From the NCBI GenBank assembly GCA_024690695.1, contig JAILOS010000075.1:1-40937 (forward strand): 40,937 nucleotides of DNA, written 5' to 3'. Source of the DNA: Oscillospiraceae bacterium. Its GTDB lineage: Bacteria > Bacillota_A > Clostridia > Oscillospirales > Oscillospiraceae. The translations under genes were made by a program, and so were the position numbers. Each line of letters starts with the position of its first letter. Within the stretch, counting starts at the first letter, position 1. Below are positions 32,124 to 40,937 of the stretch, in pieces. The notes below the pieces were generated by a model. It was not told the origin of the DNA. It did not search any database and saw only the letters and a list, made by a program, of their open reading frames with translations.

Positions 32124-34235
32124 ATGAAAAAACGCCTGCTGTCTCTGCTGCTTGCCGCCCTTATGCTGCTGACCCTTCTCCCGGCCAGCTTCGCCGAGGG
32201 GCCGGAAACGGCGGAAGAGCCTGAACTGCTTACGCTCGTGGATCCGGAGGAGGACACGATCGAGCTTGTTGATCCGGCTACGGCCGCGCCGGAAACTTCG
32301 GCGGCCAACGACAGCGCTGTGACCTACCGCGCCCTGCTGGTCGGAGAGGTCAATTTCTATTGGGGCTGGTGGTACGGCTCGGAGACCGCCAATCGCAACC
32401 GCACCGACGTTGAATTGATGAGCCAGATGCTCGGCAGCGTCTACGGGCCGATGGGCGGGAAGTATTCCGTCACCAGCAAATTCAATCTTTCCTGTGAGGG
32501 CATGCACGAGGCGATCAACGAGACCTTCGCCGGCGCGGACAGCAACGATGTGTCCCTGGTCTTTATCGCGACGCACGGCGAGACCTCGGTTGAAGAAGGC
32601 GAAGACGCCGGAGCGCTGGTGATGGTCGACCCTTCGTACAGCTATTACGTCGAATATCTGCAGCTGATCGACCTGGCCAACTGGCTGAAGGCGGTCCCGG
32701 GCAAGGTGATCGTCATCCTCGGAAGCTGCGGCTCCGGCGCCGCCGTTGTGAGCAACGGCGATCGGGCGGCGGCGGCGCAGGCCGACGAGGCGTTTACCCG
32801 CGCGGCGATCCGGGCTTTTTCCGAGGCGGAAGGCGAGGTTCGCAATACCGGCGAATTCCGCGACTCCAAGTTCTATGTGCTGACGGCGGCCGCCCACATG
32901 GAGAGCAGCTGGGGCACCGAGTCGTCCGGGGACAGCTATAACTACTTTACCGCCTCCATTGCCGAGGCGGCCGGCTCCGGCTTCCCGGCCGATACGGACG
33001 GCAGCAGGATCGTCACGCTCGACGAGCTGTATCAGTACGTCTACGAGGAAGCCTACGGACCGTACTACGACGGCAACGATTACTACTATCAGCACGCCCA
33101 GGTCTATCCCGAGAACAGCAATTATCCGCTGTTCAACGCCAGCTCTCTGCCTATGGCGGAGCTGACCGAGGCCTTCAACAGCGCGACAGGCGTTCGCGTG
33201 AGCTGGAAGGCGGTCAGCGGCGCGTCGAAATACGAGCTGCTGCGCAAAAATCTGACGACCGGCGAGAAGGAGTGGCACAAGGTCGGCACGACAACGGCGC
33301 TGACGCTGATCGACACGACGGCGAAATCCTCCAACCGCTACACCTACACCGTGCGTCCGCTGGACAAGAACGCGAAGAACGGCCCCTTCGACGCGGAGGG
33401 CCGCACCTGCACCTACATCGCGATGTCCAGCATCACCGAGCTGAAAGCGACGGCCTCCGGCGTGTCGCTCGCCTGGTCGAAGCCCGCGGGAGCCAAGAAC
33501 TTCCGCGTGATGCGCAAGGCCGACGGCGCCAAGAAATGGACCGTCCTCGCGGTGGTCGAGGGCACCTCCTATCTCGATAAGACGGCCAAGACCGGAACCA
33601 AGTACTGGTACACGGTGCGCGGCGTGTCGATGGACAACAAGGTGGTCATCAACTCCTACAACGACCGCGGCTGGAGCATGCGTCCGCTGAAAAAGCCGGT
33701 GCTGACCGAGGCCTTCAACAGCGCGACGGGCGTGCGCGTGAGCTGGAACGCCGTGGACAAGGCGGCAGGCTACCGGCTGCTGCGCAAGAACCTGACGATC
33801 GGCGAGACGGCCTGGCACGAGGTCGGCACGACGACGGAGTGCACACTGATCGACACGACGGCGAAATCCTCCAACCGCTACACCTACACGGTGGAGTGCA
33901 TCGACTCGAACGGCCGCACCAGCAGCCCGTGCGACGAGACCGGGCGCACCTGCACCTATATCGCGATGGCGAAGATCACCGAGCTCAGAAACAGATCCAA
34001 AGGCGTCAGCATCACCTGGGAGAAGCCTGCGGGCGCGAAATACTTCCGCGTCTTCCGCAAGGTCGACGGCGAGAGCAAGTGGCAGGTGCTGGCAAACGTT
34101 CAGGACACGACTTATATCGATACGACGGCCGAAAAGGGCGTGAAGTACTGGTACACGGTTCGCGCGACCTCCTCGGACGGAAAGATCTACATCAACTCCT
34201 TCAACGCCACCGGCTGGAGCGTGACGCGGAGTTAA
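32124..34235 (+). CDS. Secreted caspase-like (clan CD) protease with FN3-like repeats
   Basis: 703 residues. The ATG at 32124 follows GGGAGG and starts a signal peptide (MKKRLLSLLLAALMLLTLLP, cleavage near SFAEG). Residues 65-340 form a caspase/clostripain-type domain: YRALLVGEVNF, the strand LVFIATHGETS with His151, and VIVILGSCGSGAAV with Cys202, the His-Cys dyad of clan CD. A Ser-rich tail-end region (SSWGTESSGDSYNYFTASI) resembles the caspase substrate pocket region. Residues 347-703 hold four FN3-like modules arranged A-B-A'-B', each ending in YWYTVR- or YTYTV-type strands. No sorting signal, so it is released or bound through the FN3 modules. The substrate is unknown. Family members are commonly annotated as caspase family protein. 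Single gene with its own promoter. Confidence 0.87.
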   Translation: MKKRLLSLLLAALMLLTLLPASFAEGPETAEEPELLTLVDPEEDTIELVDPATAAPETSAANDSAVTYRALLVGEVNFYWGWWYGSETANRNRTDVELMSQMLGSVYGPMGGKYSVTSKFNLSCEGMHEAINETFAGADSNDVSLVFIATHGETSVEEGEDAGALVMVDPSYSYYVEYLQLIDLANWLKAVPGKVIVILGSCGSGAAVVSNGDRAAAAQADEAFTRAAIRAFSEAEGEVRNTGEFRDSKFYVLTAAAHMESSWGTESSGDSYNYFTASIAEAAGSGFPADTDGSRIVTLDELYQYVYEEAYGPYYDGNDYYYQHAQVYPENSNYPLFNASSLPMAELTEAFNSATGVRVSWKAVSGASKYELLRKNLTTGEKEWHKVGTTTALTLIDTTAKSSNRYTYTVRPLDKNAKNGPFDAEGRTCTYIAMSSITELKATASGVSLAWSKPAGAKNFRVMRKADGAKKWTVLAVVEGTSYLDKTAKTGTKYWYTVRGVSMDNKVVINSYNDRGWSMRPLKKPVLTEAFNSATGVRVSWNAVDKAAGYRLLRKNLTIGETAWHEVGTTTECTLIDTTAKSSNRYTYTVECIDSNGRTSSPCDETGRTCTYIAMAKITELRNRSKGVSITWEKPAGAKYFRVFRKVDGESKWQVLANVQDTTYIDTTAEKGVKYWYTVRATSSDGKIYINSFNATGWSVTRS
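33162..34235 (+). repeat. Tandem duplication with 540-bp period inside the protease gene
   Basis: CTGACCGAGGCCTTCAACAG starts at 33162 and again at 33702, exactly 540 bp apart. The block around GACACGACGGCGAAATCCTC also repeats almost unchanged. Each unit encodes a pair of FN3-like modules. Confidence 0.85.
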
Positions 34236-34255
34236 GCGAGCTCGAATTGCGGAAA

Positions 34256-34285
34256 ACGGCGGAGGCGCGGCTGCGTCTCCGCCGT
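34256..34285 (+). terminator. Hairpin after the protease gene
   Basis: ACGGCGGAGGCG (34256-34267) pairs with CGTCTCCGCCGT (34274-34285), one G-T pair. The T-tract is weak (CGTTC). Confidence 0.55.
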
Positions 34286-34313
34286 CGTTCATGCGAAGCC
34301 CGGAGAAAAGAGG

Positions 34314-34342
34314 TTGACGAAAGACGGCGCTTCGGGTAGAAT
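34314..34342 (+). promoter_or_regulatory. Promoter of the GPH symporter gene
   Basis: TTGACG (34314-34319), 17-bp spacer, TAGAAT (34337-34342). Confidence 0.75.
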
Positions 34343-34383
34343 AAAAACCGGCCAGTTTGAAAAAACTATCAAGGAGGATCCGT

Positions 34384-35787
34384 ATGCAGCAAAGCTACAT
34401 TGAAAAGACGAGCGGCATCAAAGCGCGCGACAAGATCGGCTATGCGATGGGCGATCTGGCGTCCTGCCTCGTCTTCGGCCTGACCCAGAGCGTGCTGAAC
34501 AAATACTACACCGACGTGCTGGAGATCAGCGTGCTGAACGTGATGATCATGTTCATCGTCGCCCGTATCTGGGACGCGATCAACGACCCGATCTGGGGCC
34601 GCCTGATCGACCGGGCCAAGCCCGCCGCGGACGGCCGCTACCGCCGCTGGATCAAGATCTTCGCGCTGCCCGTCGCCGTCTCCGCCGTGCTGATGTTCCT
34701 TGACGTGCGCGGCTTCTCTCCCACCGGCAAGATCGTGTGGATCTACGTGACCTACATTCTCTTCGGCATGCTCTACACCTGCATCAACATCCCCTACGGC
34801 TCGCTTGCGCAGGTCATTACCTCCAACGACAAGGAGCGCTCCTCCCTGTCCGTGTTCCGCTCCATCGGCTCCACCTTCGGCGCGATGCCGGCCATGGCGC
34901 TGGCCAGCTTCTGCTACGTGGAGATCGCGAAGGACGTCAAGGTCATGGATCAGAACCGCGTCTTTTTCGGCGCCGCGCTGATCGCCGTGCTGAGCGTGGC
35001 CGCGTATATGCTCTGCTACCGCTGGTCGAAGGAGCGCGTGGAATCCCGGCCCGAGCCGAAGCAGAAGGGCCAGACGATGAAGGTCGTCCGCACGCTGCTG
35101 AAGAGCCGTCCCTTCATGGCGGTGAGCCTTGCGAGCATGCTCTTCCTCGCCGCGCAGATGTTCGGCCAGGGCTACAACTCCTATCTGTTCCACCACTTCT
35201 TCAAGCAGCCGGGGCTGACGATGCTACCGACGGTGTTCCAGTATCTCCCGGTGGCGGTGATCATGTTCTTCGCCTCGAAGCTCGGCAACCGTTTCGGCCG
35301 CCGCGAGGTCTGCAGCTACGGCGTGCTGCTGGCAGCCGTGTTCTATCTGGCGCTGTTCGTGCTGGCGATCTTCGGCGTCACCAACGTCTGGCTGTATCTG
35401 ATCGCCAACCTGATGGCCGGCATCGGCACCGCCTTCATCTTCCTGCTGGTCTGGGTGCTGGCTTCCGACGCCATCGACTACAACAAGGTCACCTACGGGC
35501 TCAGTGACGAGGCGACAAGCTACGCGTTCTATTCCTTCATGCGCAAGCTGGGGCAGACCGTGGCCGTTATCCTCATCAACGTGCCGCTGCTGACCATCGG
35601 CTATAACGGCAGCGAGCTGAAGACCGAGGGCCTGACGCCGGAGAAGCTGCAGAGCATGTACAACTCCTCCGTCATGATCCCGGCGGTGCTGTTCCTGCTC
35701 GTCTTCCTGATCCTGCGCTTCTTCTATCCGCTGGACAAGAAGGCCGTCAACGAACTGCAGGAGAATAAAAACGCGCTGCTGAAGTAA
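34384..35787 (+). CDS. GPH-family (glycoside-pentoside-hexuronide) cation symporter, MFS
   Basis: 467 residues with AAGGAGG before the ATG at 34384. About 12 membrane helices. Signatures of the MelB-like GPH family: KIGYAMGDLASCLVFGLTQS near the N-terminus, VARIWDAINDPIWGRLIDR (loop 2-3 DxxxDPxxG pattern), INIPYGSLAQVITSNDKERSSLSVFRSIGSTFG (loop 4-5, cited as a region), and DAIDYNKVTYGLSDEATSYAFYSFMRKLGQ in the second half. These carriers import sugars or glycosides with Na+ or H+. No glycosidase is adjacent, so the substrate cannot be named. The ccdA-like gene starts 26 bases after it, so they may be co-transcribed. Confidence 0.93.
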   Translation: MQQSYIEKTSGIKARDKIGYAMGDLASCLVFGLTQSVLNKYYTDVLEISVLNVMIMFIVARIWDAINDPIWGRLIDRAKPAADGRYRRWIKIFALPVAVSAVLMFLDVRGFSPTGKIVWIYVTYILFGMLYTCINIPYGSLAQVITSNDKERSSLSVFRSIGSTFGAMPAMALASFCYVEIAKDVKVMDQNRVFFGAALIAVLSVAAYMLCYRWSKERVESRPEPKQKGQTMKVVRTLLKSRPFMAVSLASMLFLAAQMFGQGYNSYLFHHFFKQPGLTMLPTVFQYLPVAVIMFFASKLGNRFGRREVCSYGVLLAAVFYLALFVLAIFGVTNVWLYLIANLMAGIGTAFIFLLVWVLASDAIDYNKVTYGLSDEATSYAFYSFMRKLGQTVAVILINVPLLTIGYNGSELKTEGLTPEKLQSMYNSSVMIPAVLFLLVFLILRFFYPLDKKAVNELQENKNALLK

Positions 35788-35813
35788 ACGGGGAGCGCGC
35801 GTCGGCGAAAAAT

Positions 35814-36467
35814 ATGCAATACGTTATTACCTTTCTGGAGGGCCTGATCTCGTTCATTTCGCCCTGCATGCTGCCTCTGCTGCCGGTCTATCTCTCGTAT
35901 TTTGCCGGCGGAGAGGAGAAAAAACAGGCCAATCTCGCGCGCTCGGCGATGTTCGTTCTGGGCTTTACGGCGATGTTTTGTCTGCTCGGCGTCGCGGCCG
36001 GGACGGTCGGCTCGTTTTTCGTCCGGCAGAGGCGCTGGGTCGAGCTCGTCTGCGGCGCGCTGGTCATCGTGTTCGGCCTGGCCTATCTGGAAGTGATCCC
36101 GCTGCCCTTCTTCAGGGGGATGAGCTCGGGAAAGAGCGTGACGGGCCTTTTCTCGGCCTTCGTGTTCGGGCTCGTCTACGCCGTCAGCCTCACGCCCTGC
36201 GTGGGCGCGTTTCTCGGCTCGGCGCTGATGCTCGCCTCCAGCTCCGGCACGGCGCTGCAGGGGCTGCTGCTTCTGCTGTGCTATTCGCTGGGACTCGGCG
36301 TGCCGTTTCTGATTTCCGCGGCCCTGCTCGAACAGCTCAAGGGCCTGTTTTCGGCGATCAAAAAGCATTATCGGGTCATCAATCTCGTCTGCGGCGTCTT
36401 TCTGATCGCCGTCGGCGTCTGCATGGCCTGCGGATGGCTCGGCCGGCTGATGTCGGTCGTGCGATAG
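35814..36467 (+). CDS. ccdA: CcdA-family thiol-disulfide transmembrane protein
   Basis: 217 residues, six predicted membrane helices. The two conserved cysteines of CcdA/DsbD-beta are present: FISPCMLPLLPVYLSYF near residue 17 and VSLTPCVGAFLGSALML near residue 127. The protein carries reducing power from cytosolic thioredoxin across the membrane to extracytoplasmic thioredoxin-like proteins. This fits the two genes that follow: a membrane-anchored TlpA-like protein and thioredoxin. The ribosome site is weak; a GGGGAG lies about 20 bases upstream of the ATG. Target pathway (cytochrome c maturation or spore/other disulfide reduction) not shown by the sequence. Confidence 0.92.
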   Translation: MQYVITFLEGLISFISPCMLPLLPVYLSYFAGGEEKKQANLARSAMFVLGFTAMFCLLGVAAGTVGSFFVRQRRWVELVCGALVIVFGLAYLEVIPLPFFRGMSSGKSVTGLFSAFVFGLVYAVSLTPCVGAFLGSALMLASSSGTALQGLLLLLCYSLGLGVPFLISAALLEQLKGLFSAIKKHYRVINLVCGVFLIAVGVCMACGWLGRLMSVVR

Positions 36468-36480
36468 GAGGAGTTATCTT

Positions 36481-37134
36481 ATGACGAGAACCGGGAAAAT
36501 CATTATCCTGTTCGTGCTGCTGATCGGCGTGCTCACCGCCGGGGTTCTGGCCTACAAGGGTCTGGATCTGATGCAGCGGCAGGAAAAAGAAGACACGGAA
36601 GAGAGCGCCGGACGCAAGAAAAAGACGGAGGACCGGGAGGACGCGAAGGACGGAGAAGAGCCCGCCGCGGAAAGCGGGGAGAGCCCGTCGGAACCGGAAG
36701 CCGTCAAGATCTCGCCGGACGCGACGGCCGATTTTACCGTGCTGGACGTGAACGGGAACGCCGTGAAGCTGTCGGACGCTTTCGGAAAACCCATCGTCGT
36801 CAATTTCTGGGCGACCTGGTGCGGCCCCTGCCGCAGCGAGCTGGGCCATTTTGACGAGCTGTGCGCCGAATATGGCGACGACGTGGTGTTCATGATGGTC
36901 AACCTGACGGACGGCACCACCGATACCGTGGAGAGCGTCAAAGCCTTCGCGGCCGAGTACGGCTACAGCTTTCCGCTGTATTTCGACACGGAGTACAGCG
37001 GCGTCTACGCTTACAGCGTCAACGCTATCCCGGTCACGCTGTTCATCAACGCCGACGGAACGCTGCACCATCAGCAGATCGGCTCGATGGACGAGGACAC
37101 GATCCGCGGCTTTATCGAAGAAATCGTACAATAA
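36481..37134 (+). CDS. Membrane-anchored TlpA/ResA-like thioredoxin-fold protein
   Basis: 217 residues, with GGAGG before the ATG and 13 bases after ccdA. A membrane anchor (about 7-24) is followed by a highly charged Glu/Lys linker (about 32-75) and a TlpA/AhpC-type thioredoxin domain (about 80-217). The active site is NFWATWCGPCRSEL (Cys-Gly-Pro-Cys) and the cis-proline is in NAIPVTLFIN. It would work outside the membrane as a disulfide reductase fed by the CcdA-like protein. The linker composition (KKKTEDREDAKDGEE) is unusually charged. Confidence 0.92.
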   Translation: MTRTGKIIILFVLLIGVLTAGVLAYKGLDLMQRQEKEDTEESAGRKKKTEDREDAKDGEEPAAESGESPSEPEAVKISPDATADFTVLDVNGNAVKLSDAFGKPIVVNFWATWCGPCRSELGHFDELCAEYGDDVVFMMVNLTDGTTDTVESVKAFAAEYGYSFPLYFDTEYSGVYAYSVNAIPVTLFINADGTLHHQQIGSMDEDTIRGFIEEIVQ

Positions 37135-37146
37135 AGGAGAAGAAAC

Positions 37147-37458
37147 ATGGCTGAAGTAATCGTTACCGGAACCAATTTTGAACAGGAAGTGCTCCGCTCG
37201 GACAAGCCCGTGCTGGTGGATTTCTGGGCCACCTGGTGCGGCCCCTGCCGGATGCTGGCCCCCACGGTCGCAAAGATCGCGGAGGAGCAGGAGGGCAGGA
37301 TCAAGGTCGCAAAGATCGACGTGGACGAGGCGCCCGAGCTCGCCGCGCGCTACGGCGTGAGCAGCATCCCGACGCTGATGGTTTTCGTCGGCGGCGAGGT
37401 GAAGAACGCCGCCGTCGGCGTCCGCTCGAAGGGCATGATCGAAGCGATGCTCCCCTGA
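37147..37458 (+). CDS. trxA: Thioredoxin
   Basis: 103 residues, the usual thioredoxin length, preceded by AAAGGAG. The active site is DFWATWCGPCRML, the buried Asp is in KIDVDE and the cis-proline in SSIPTLMVF. It reduces cytosolic disulfides and is the expected electron donor for the CcdA-like protein two genes upstream, so the three genes form one redox operon. No thioredoxin reductase is in the window. Confidence 0.95.
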   Translation: MAEVIVTGTNFEQEVLRSDKPVLVDFWATWCGPCRMLAPTVAKIAEEQEGRIKVAKIDVDEAPELAARYGVSSIPTLMVFVGGEVKNAAVGVRSKGMIEAMLP

Positions 37459-37479
37459 AAACGGGCTTGAAAAAGACGC

Positions 37480-37516
37480 GAAAACGCCGCCGTTCGTTTT
37501 GAACGGCGGCGTTTTC
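37480..37516. terminator. Bidirectional terminator between trxA and the PIG-L gene
   Basis: GAAAACGCCGCCGTTC (37480-37495), loop GTTTT, GAACGGCGGCGTTTTC (37501-37516). T4 or A4 at the stem bases serves both convergent genes. Confidence 0.85.
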
Positions 37517-37517
37517 G

Positions 37518-38288
37518 TCAAAGCCCGGCCTCGGGCAGACAGTGCATCTGCGTTTGTCCCAGCACGCGGAAGCCCTCGGCGCGCCCGCGGAGGCAGCGCA
37601 GGCCAAAATCGGCTGCGCGCAGCTTCAGATACAGCTCTACCGAGCGCAGCGCCTCCGAGCCCTCGGGAAACTGGCTCTCGTGACAGCGGATCGCCCGAAG
37701 CTGCTTTTCCGGGTACGGTCCGGAGGGCACGAAGCGGTTCGGCCGCGCGGTCATATAGAAAGCCAGCGCCCGGACCGGCGCGCTGCGCGCTCCATACGCC
37801 GCCATGATCTCTGGGTAGGGCGCGAAAAAGGCGAGCTCGCGCGCCGCTTCGCCGACCGCGAGATGGTCGGCGTGACATTCGCTGGCGACGAAGGGGTCCG
37901 GCGCGAAAATGACCTCCGGCTGCGTTTCGCCGATCACGCGGGCGATGCCGCGCGTCAGCTCCTCCCGCGTATACTGCGCGCCGTCGCTCAGCCCGAGGAA
38001 GATCGGCTCGTCCAGGCCCAGCGCCGCGGCGGCGGCGAGGCTTTCGCGCTTTCGGATGGCGATCAGCTGCTCCGGCGTCGTGCCCGGCGGCGCGTTTTCA
38101 AGGCCGAAGCGCCCGTCGAGGCAGATCAGAAGGCTCACGCTTTTGCCCAGCGCGCGCAGCTTCGCGGCCGTGGCTCCCGCGCCGATCTCGACGTCGTCCG
38201 GATGCGGGCCGATGAACAGAAAACGATCGAAGCGCTCGAGCTTCGGGGCGGGCGCGGCGAAGCGGAGCGCGAGAGAAGTCAGGCTCAT
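37518..38288 (-). CDS. PIG-L family N-acetyl sugar deacetylase
   Basis: 256 residues. The ATG at 38288 has GGGAGGT 8 bases upstream; the open frame extends further without a site. Metal-binding motifs of the LmbE/PIG-L fold are visible: FIGPHPDDVEIGAGAT (HPDD) near residue 28 and ECHADHLAVGEAA (HxxH) near 140. Family members remove the acetyl group from GlcNAc-containing molecules such as bacillithiol or mycothiol precursors, GlcNAc-PI or glycans. No other thiol-cofactor gene is adjacent, so the substrate remains open. It stands alone, convergent with trxA. Confidence 0.92.
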   Translation of the reverse strand: MSLTSLALRFAAPAPKLERFDRFLFIGPHPDDVEIGAGATAAKLRALGKSVSLLICLDGRFGLENAPPGTTPEQLIAIRKRESLAAAAALGLDEPIFLGLSDGAQYTREELTRGIARVIGETQPEVIFAPDPFVASECHADHLAVGEAARELAFFAPYPEIMAAYGARSAPVRALAFYMTARPNRFVPSGPYPEKQLRAIRCHESQFPEGSEALRSVELYLKLRAADFGLRCLRGRAEGFRVLGQTQMHCLPEAGL

Positions 38289-38313
38289 GGCGGGCACCTC
38301 CCGTTTTTTCTTT

Positions 38314-38342
38314 ACTGTAACACCGCTCGCGCAATCTTGCAA
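38314..38342 (-). promoter_or_regulatory. Promoter of the PIG-L gene
   Basis: On the minus strand, TTGCAA (38337-38342), 17-bp spacer, TACAGT (38314-38319). Confidence 0.65.
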
Positions 38343-38423
38343 GCGTCGCTTTCGGCCTGTCATAGGAGCCTCGGCCGGAACATAGAATCGGGACGAAGAA
38401 TAAAAATTTTCTTTGTCACCTTC

Positions 38424-38452
38424 TTGACAAGCGGCATTACGAGTCGTATAAT
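38424..38452 (+). promoter_or_regulatory. Consensus sigma-A promoter of the glutamine synthetase gene
   Basis: Perfect TTGACA (38424-38429), 17-bp spacer, perfect TATAAT (38447-38452). The start of transcription should be near 38459. Confidence 0.9.
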
Positions 38453-38458
38453 CCGTCC

Positions 38459-38524
38459 ATGTTGAAGGGAAAAGGCGACATGCGGAAGGGCATGCGCCTT
38501 TTTCGCTTTGATGAAAAAATATAA
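38459..38524 (+). CDS. Possible leaderless leader peptide upstream of glutamine synthetase
   Basis: An ATG falls at the predicted transcription start and opens 21 codons (MLKGKGDMRKGMRLFRFDEK, then I and stop TAA). A second in-frame ATG at 38480 has AAGGGAAAAGG before it. The frame spans the whole terminator-like hairpin, so translation would affect folding. No Gln run is present. Coding status unproven. Confidence 0.25.
   Translation: MLKGKGDMRKGMRLFRFDEKI
38470..38503 (+). promoter_or_regulatory. Terminator-like hairpin in the glutamine synthetase leader
   Basis: AAAAGGCG, bulged A, CATGC (38470-38483), loop GGAAGG, GCATG CGCCTTTT (38490-38502), then T. It begins about 11 nt after the predicted transcription start. 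It could be an attenuator or a 5' stabilising stem. Confidence 0.5.
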
Positions 38525-38545
38525 GAAGAAAAGAGGGAAAGCTGT

Positions 38546-40639
<2,094 letters not shown>

Positions 40640-40659
40640 GCGAAAATGAAAGCGAAAGA

Positions 40660-40900
40660 CCGTCTCGCTCAGGGCGTGCAAGTTAGGGATACGGCAGCCT
40701 GAAAAAGGATCTTTTCCTGCCAGACTTCGTTGAAAATGCTCGAAATACATTTCCAGTATTTCTGCGCTTTTCGCCTCGCCTGACAGAAAAATCTCACTAT
40801 TTCAGGTGCGCAGCAGTTTTGAGCGAGGGATTTTTCGTTCAGGCAAAATGAAAAATTGCGGGAATACTTGTCTGTATTTCCGCAATTTTTCATGAAGCTT
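40660..40900. repeat. Non-coding segment with strong palindromes, candidate small repeated element
   Basis: 40640-40937 has no gene I can support. It holds an imperfect hairpin at 40732-40772 (GAAAATGCTCGAAATAC / GTATTTCTGCGCTTTTC) and a near-perfect 20-bp stem at 40848-40893 (ATGAAAAATTGCGGGAATAC, loop TTGTCT, complement with one G-T). Both share GTATTTC-type cores, and CCTGA..GAAAAA..TC phrases recur. The look is that of a REP/MITE-like unit. The second hairpin could also serve as terminator of glnN. Confidence 0.45.
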
Positions 40901-40937
40901 GGGCGGAAAAGGCCCGCTCAAAACCTGTCGTCTCCCT

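Noticed and set aside
38459..38545. glnA-type glutamine riboswitch or ANTAR double hairpin in the glutamine synthetase leader
   Set aside because: There is a single stem with loop GGAAGG, which does not fit the ANTAR hexaloop rule, and the glutamine RNA core bases are not in place.

Overview
The window looks like a chromosomal segment of a GC-rich, Gram-positive, spore-forming Clostridia bacterium, most plausibly a gut Oscillospiraceae/Ruminococcaceae-type organism. This rests on a clear SpoIIID with B. subtilis-like length and start, a CotH-family protein, LPxTG surface proteins with pilus-type sortases, a type III glutamine synthetase, AGGAGG ribosome sites and sigma-A promoters with 17-bp spacers. 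The taxonomic call is inference. Long antisense open frames are common here because of the high GC content and are not genes.

Layout. Positions 1-2346 hold the end of a Cthe_2159-type beta-helix carbohydrate-binding gene and a CotH kinase-like gene, overlapping by ATGA. Positions 2369-2647 carry a tRNA-Gly/tRNA-Leu pair. A minus-strand REC-GGDEF-EAL-GGDEF c-di-GMP protein follows (2853-5078), in which both GGDEF motifs are degenerate. Next come a structured intergenic region and a serine recombinase split by a -1 frameshift at an A6 tract (5404-5999).

Positions 6000-20716 form a pilus/surface locus. A promoter bracketed by 20-bp imperfect inverted repeats drives a giant 3,361-residue LPSTG surface protein. 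Then follow an LPSTG backbone pilin, a class C sortase, and a remarkable single protein that joins a minor pilin (signal peptide, Pro-Thr stalk, LPQTG) to a second sortase domain. The recombinase, repeats and promoter together suggest phase-variable expression of this locus.

Positions 20859-27490 are a tight minus-strand three-gene operon: an RCK/Rossmann-RyR membrane protein, a TVGYGD potassium channel with Rossmann and RyR-like domains, and a TIR-transmembrane-beta-propeller protein. I regard this as the best candidate for an undescribed system, in which NAD- or nucleotide-based signalling by the TIR protein gates an ion channel.

The rest is mixed: a TraB/GumN lipoprotein, an sn-glycerol-1-phosphate dehydrogenase (AraM/EgsA), spoIIID, a tRNA-Gly(CCC), a GT4 glycosyltransferase, a secreted caspase-like protease with a 540-bp tandem duplication of FN3-like modules, a GPH sugar symporter, a CcdA/TlpA-like/thioredoxin redox set, a PIG-L deacetylase, and type III glutamine synthetase with a hairpin and a possible leaderless leader ORF in its 5' region. 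The window ends in non-coding DNA with strong palindromes.
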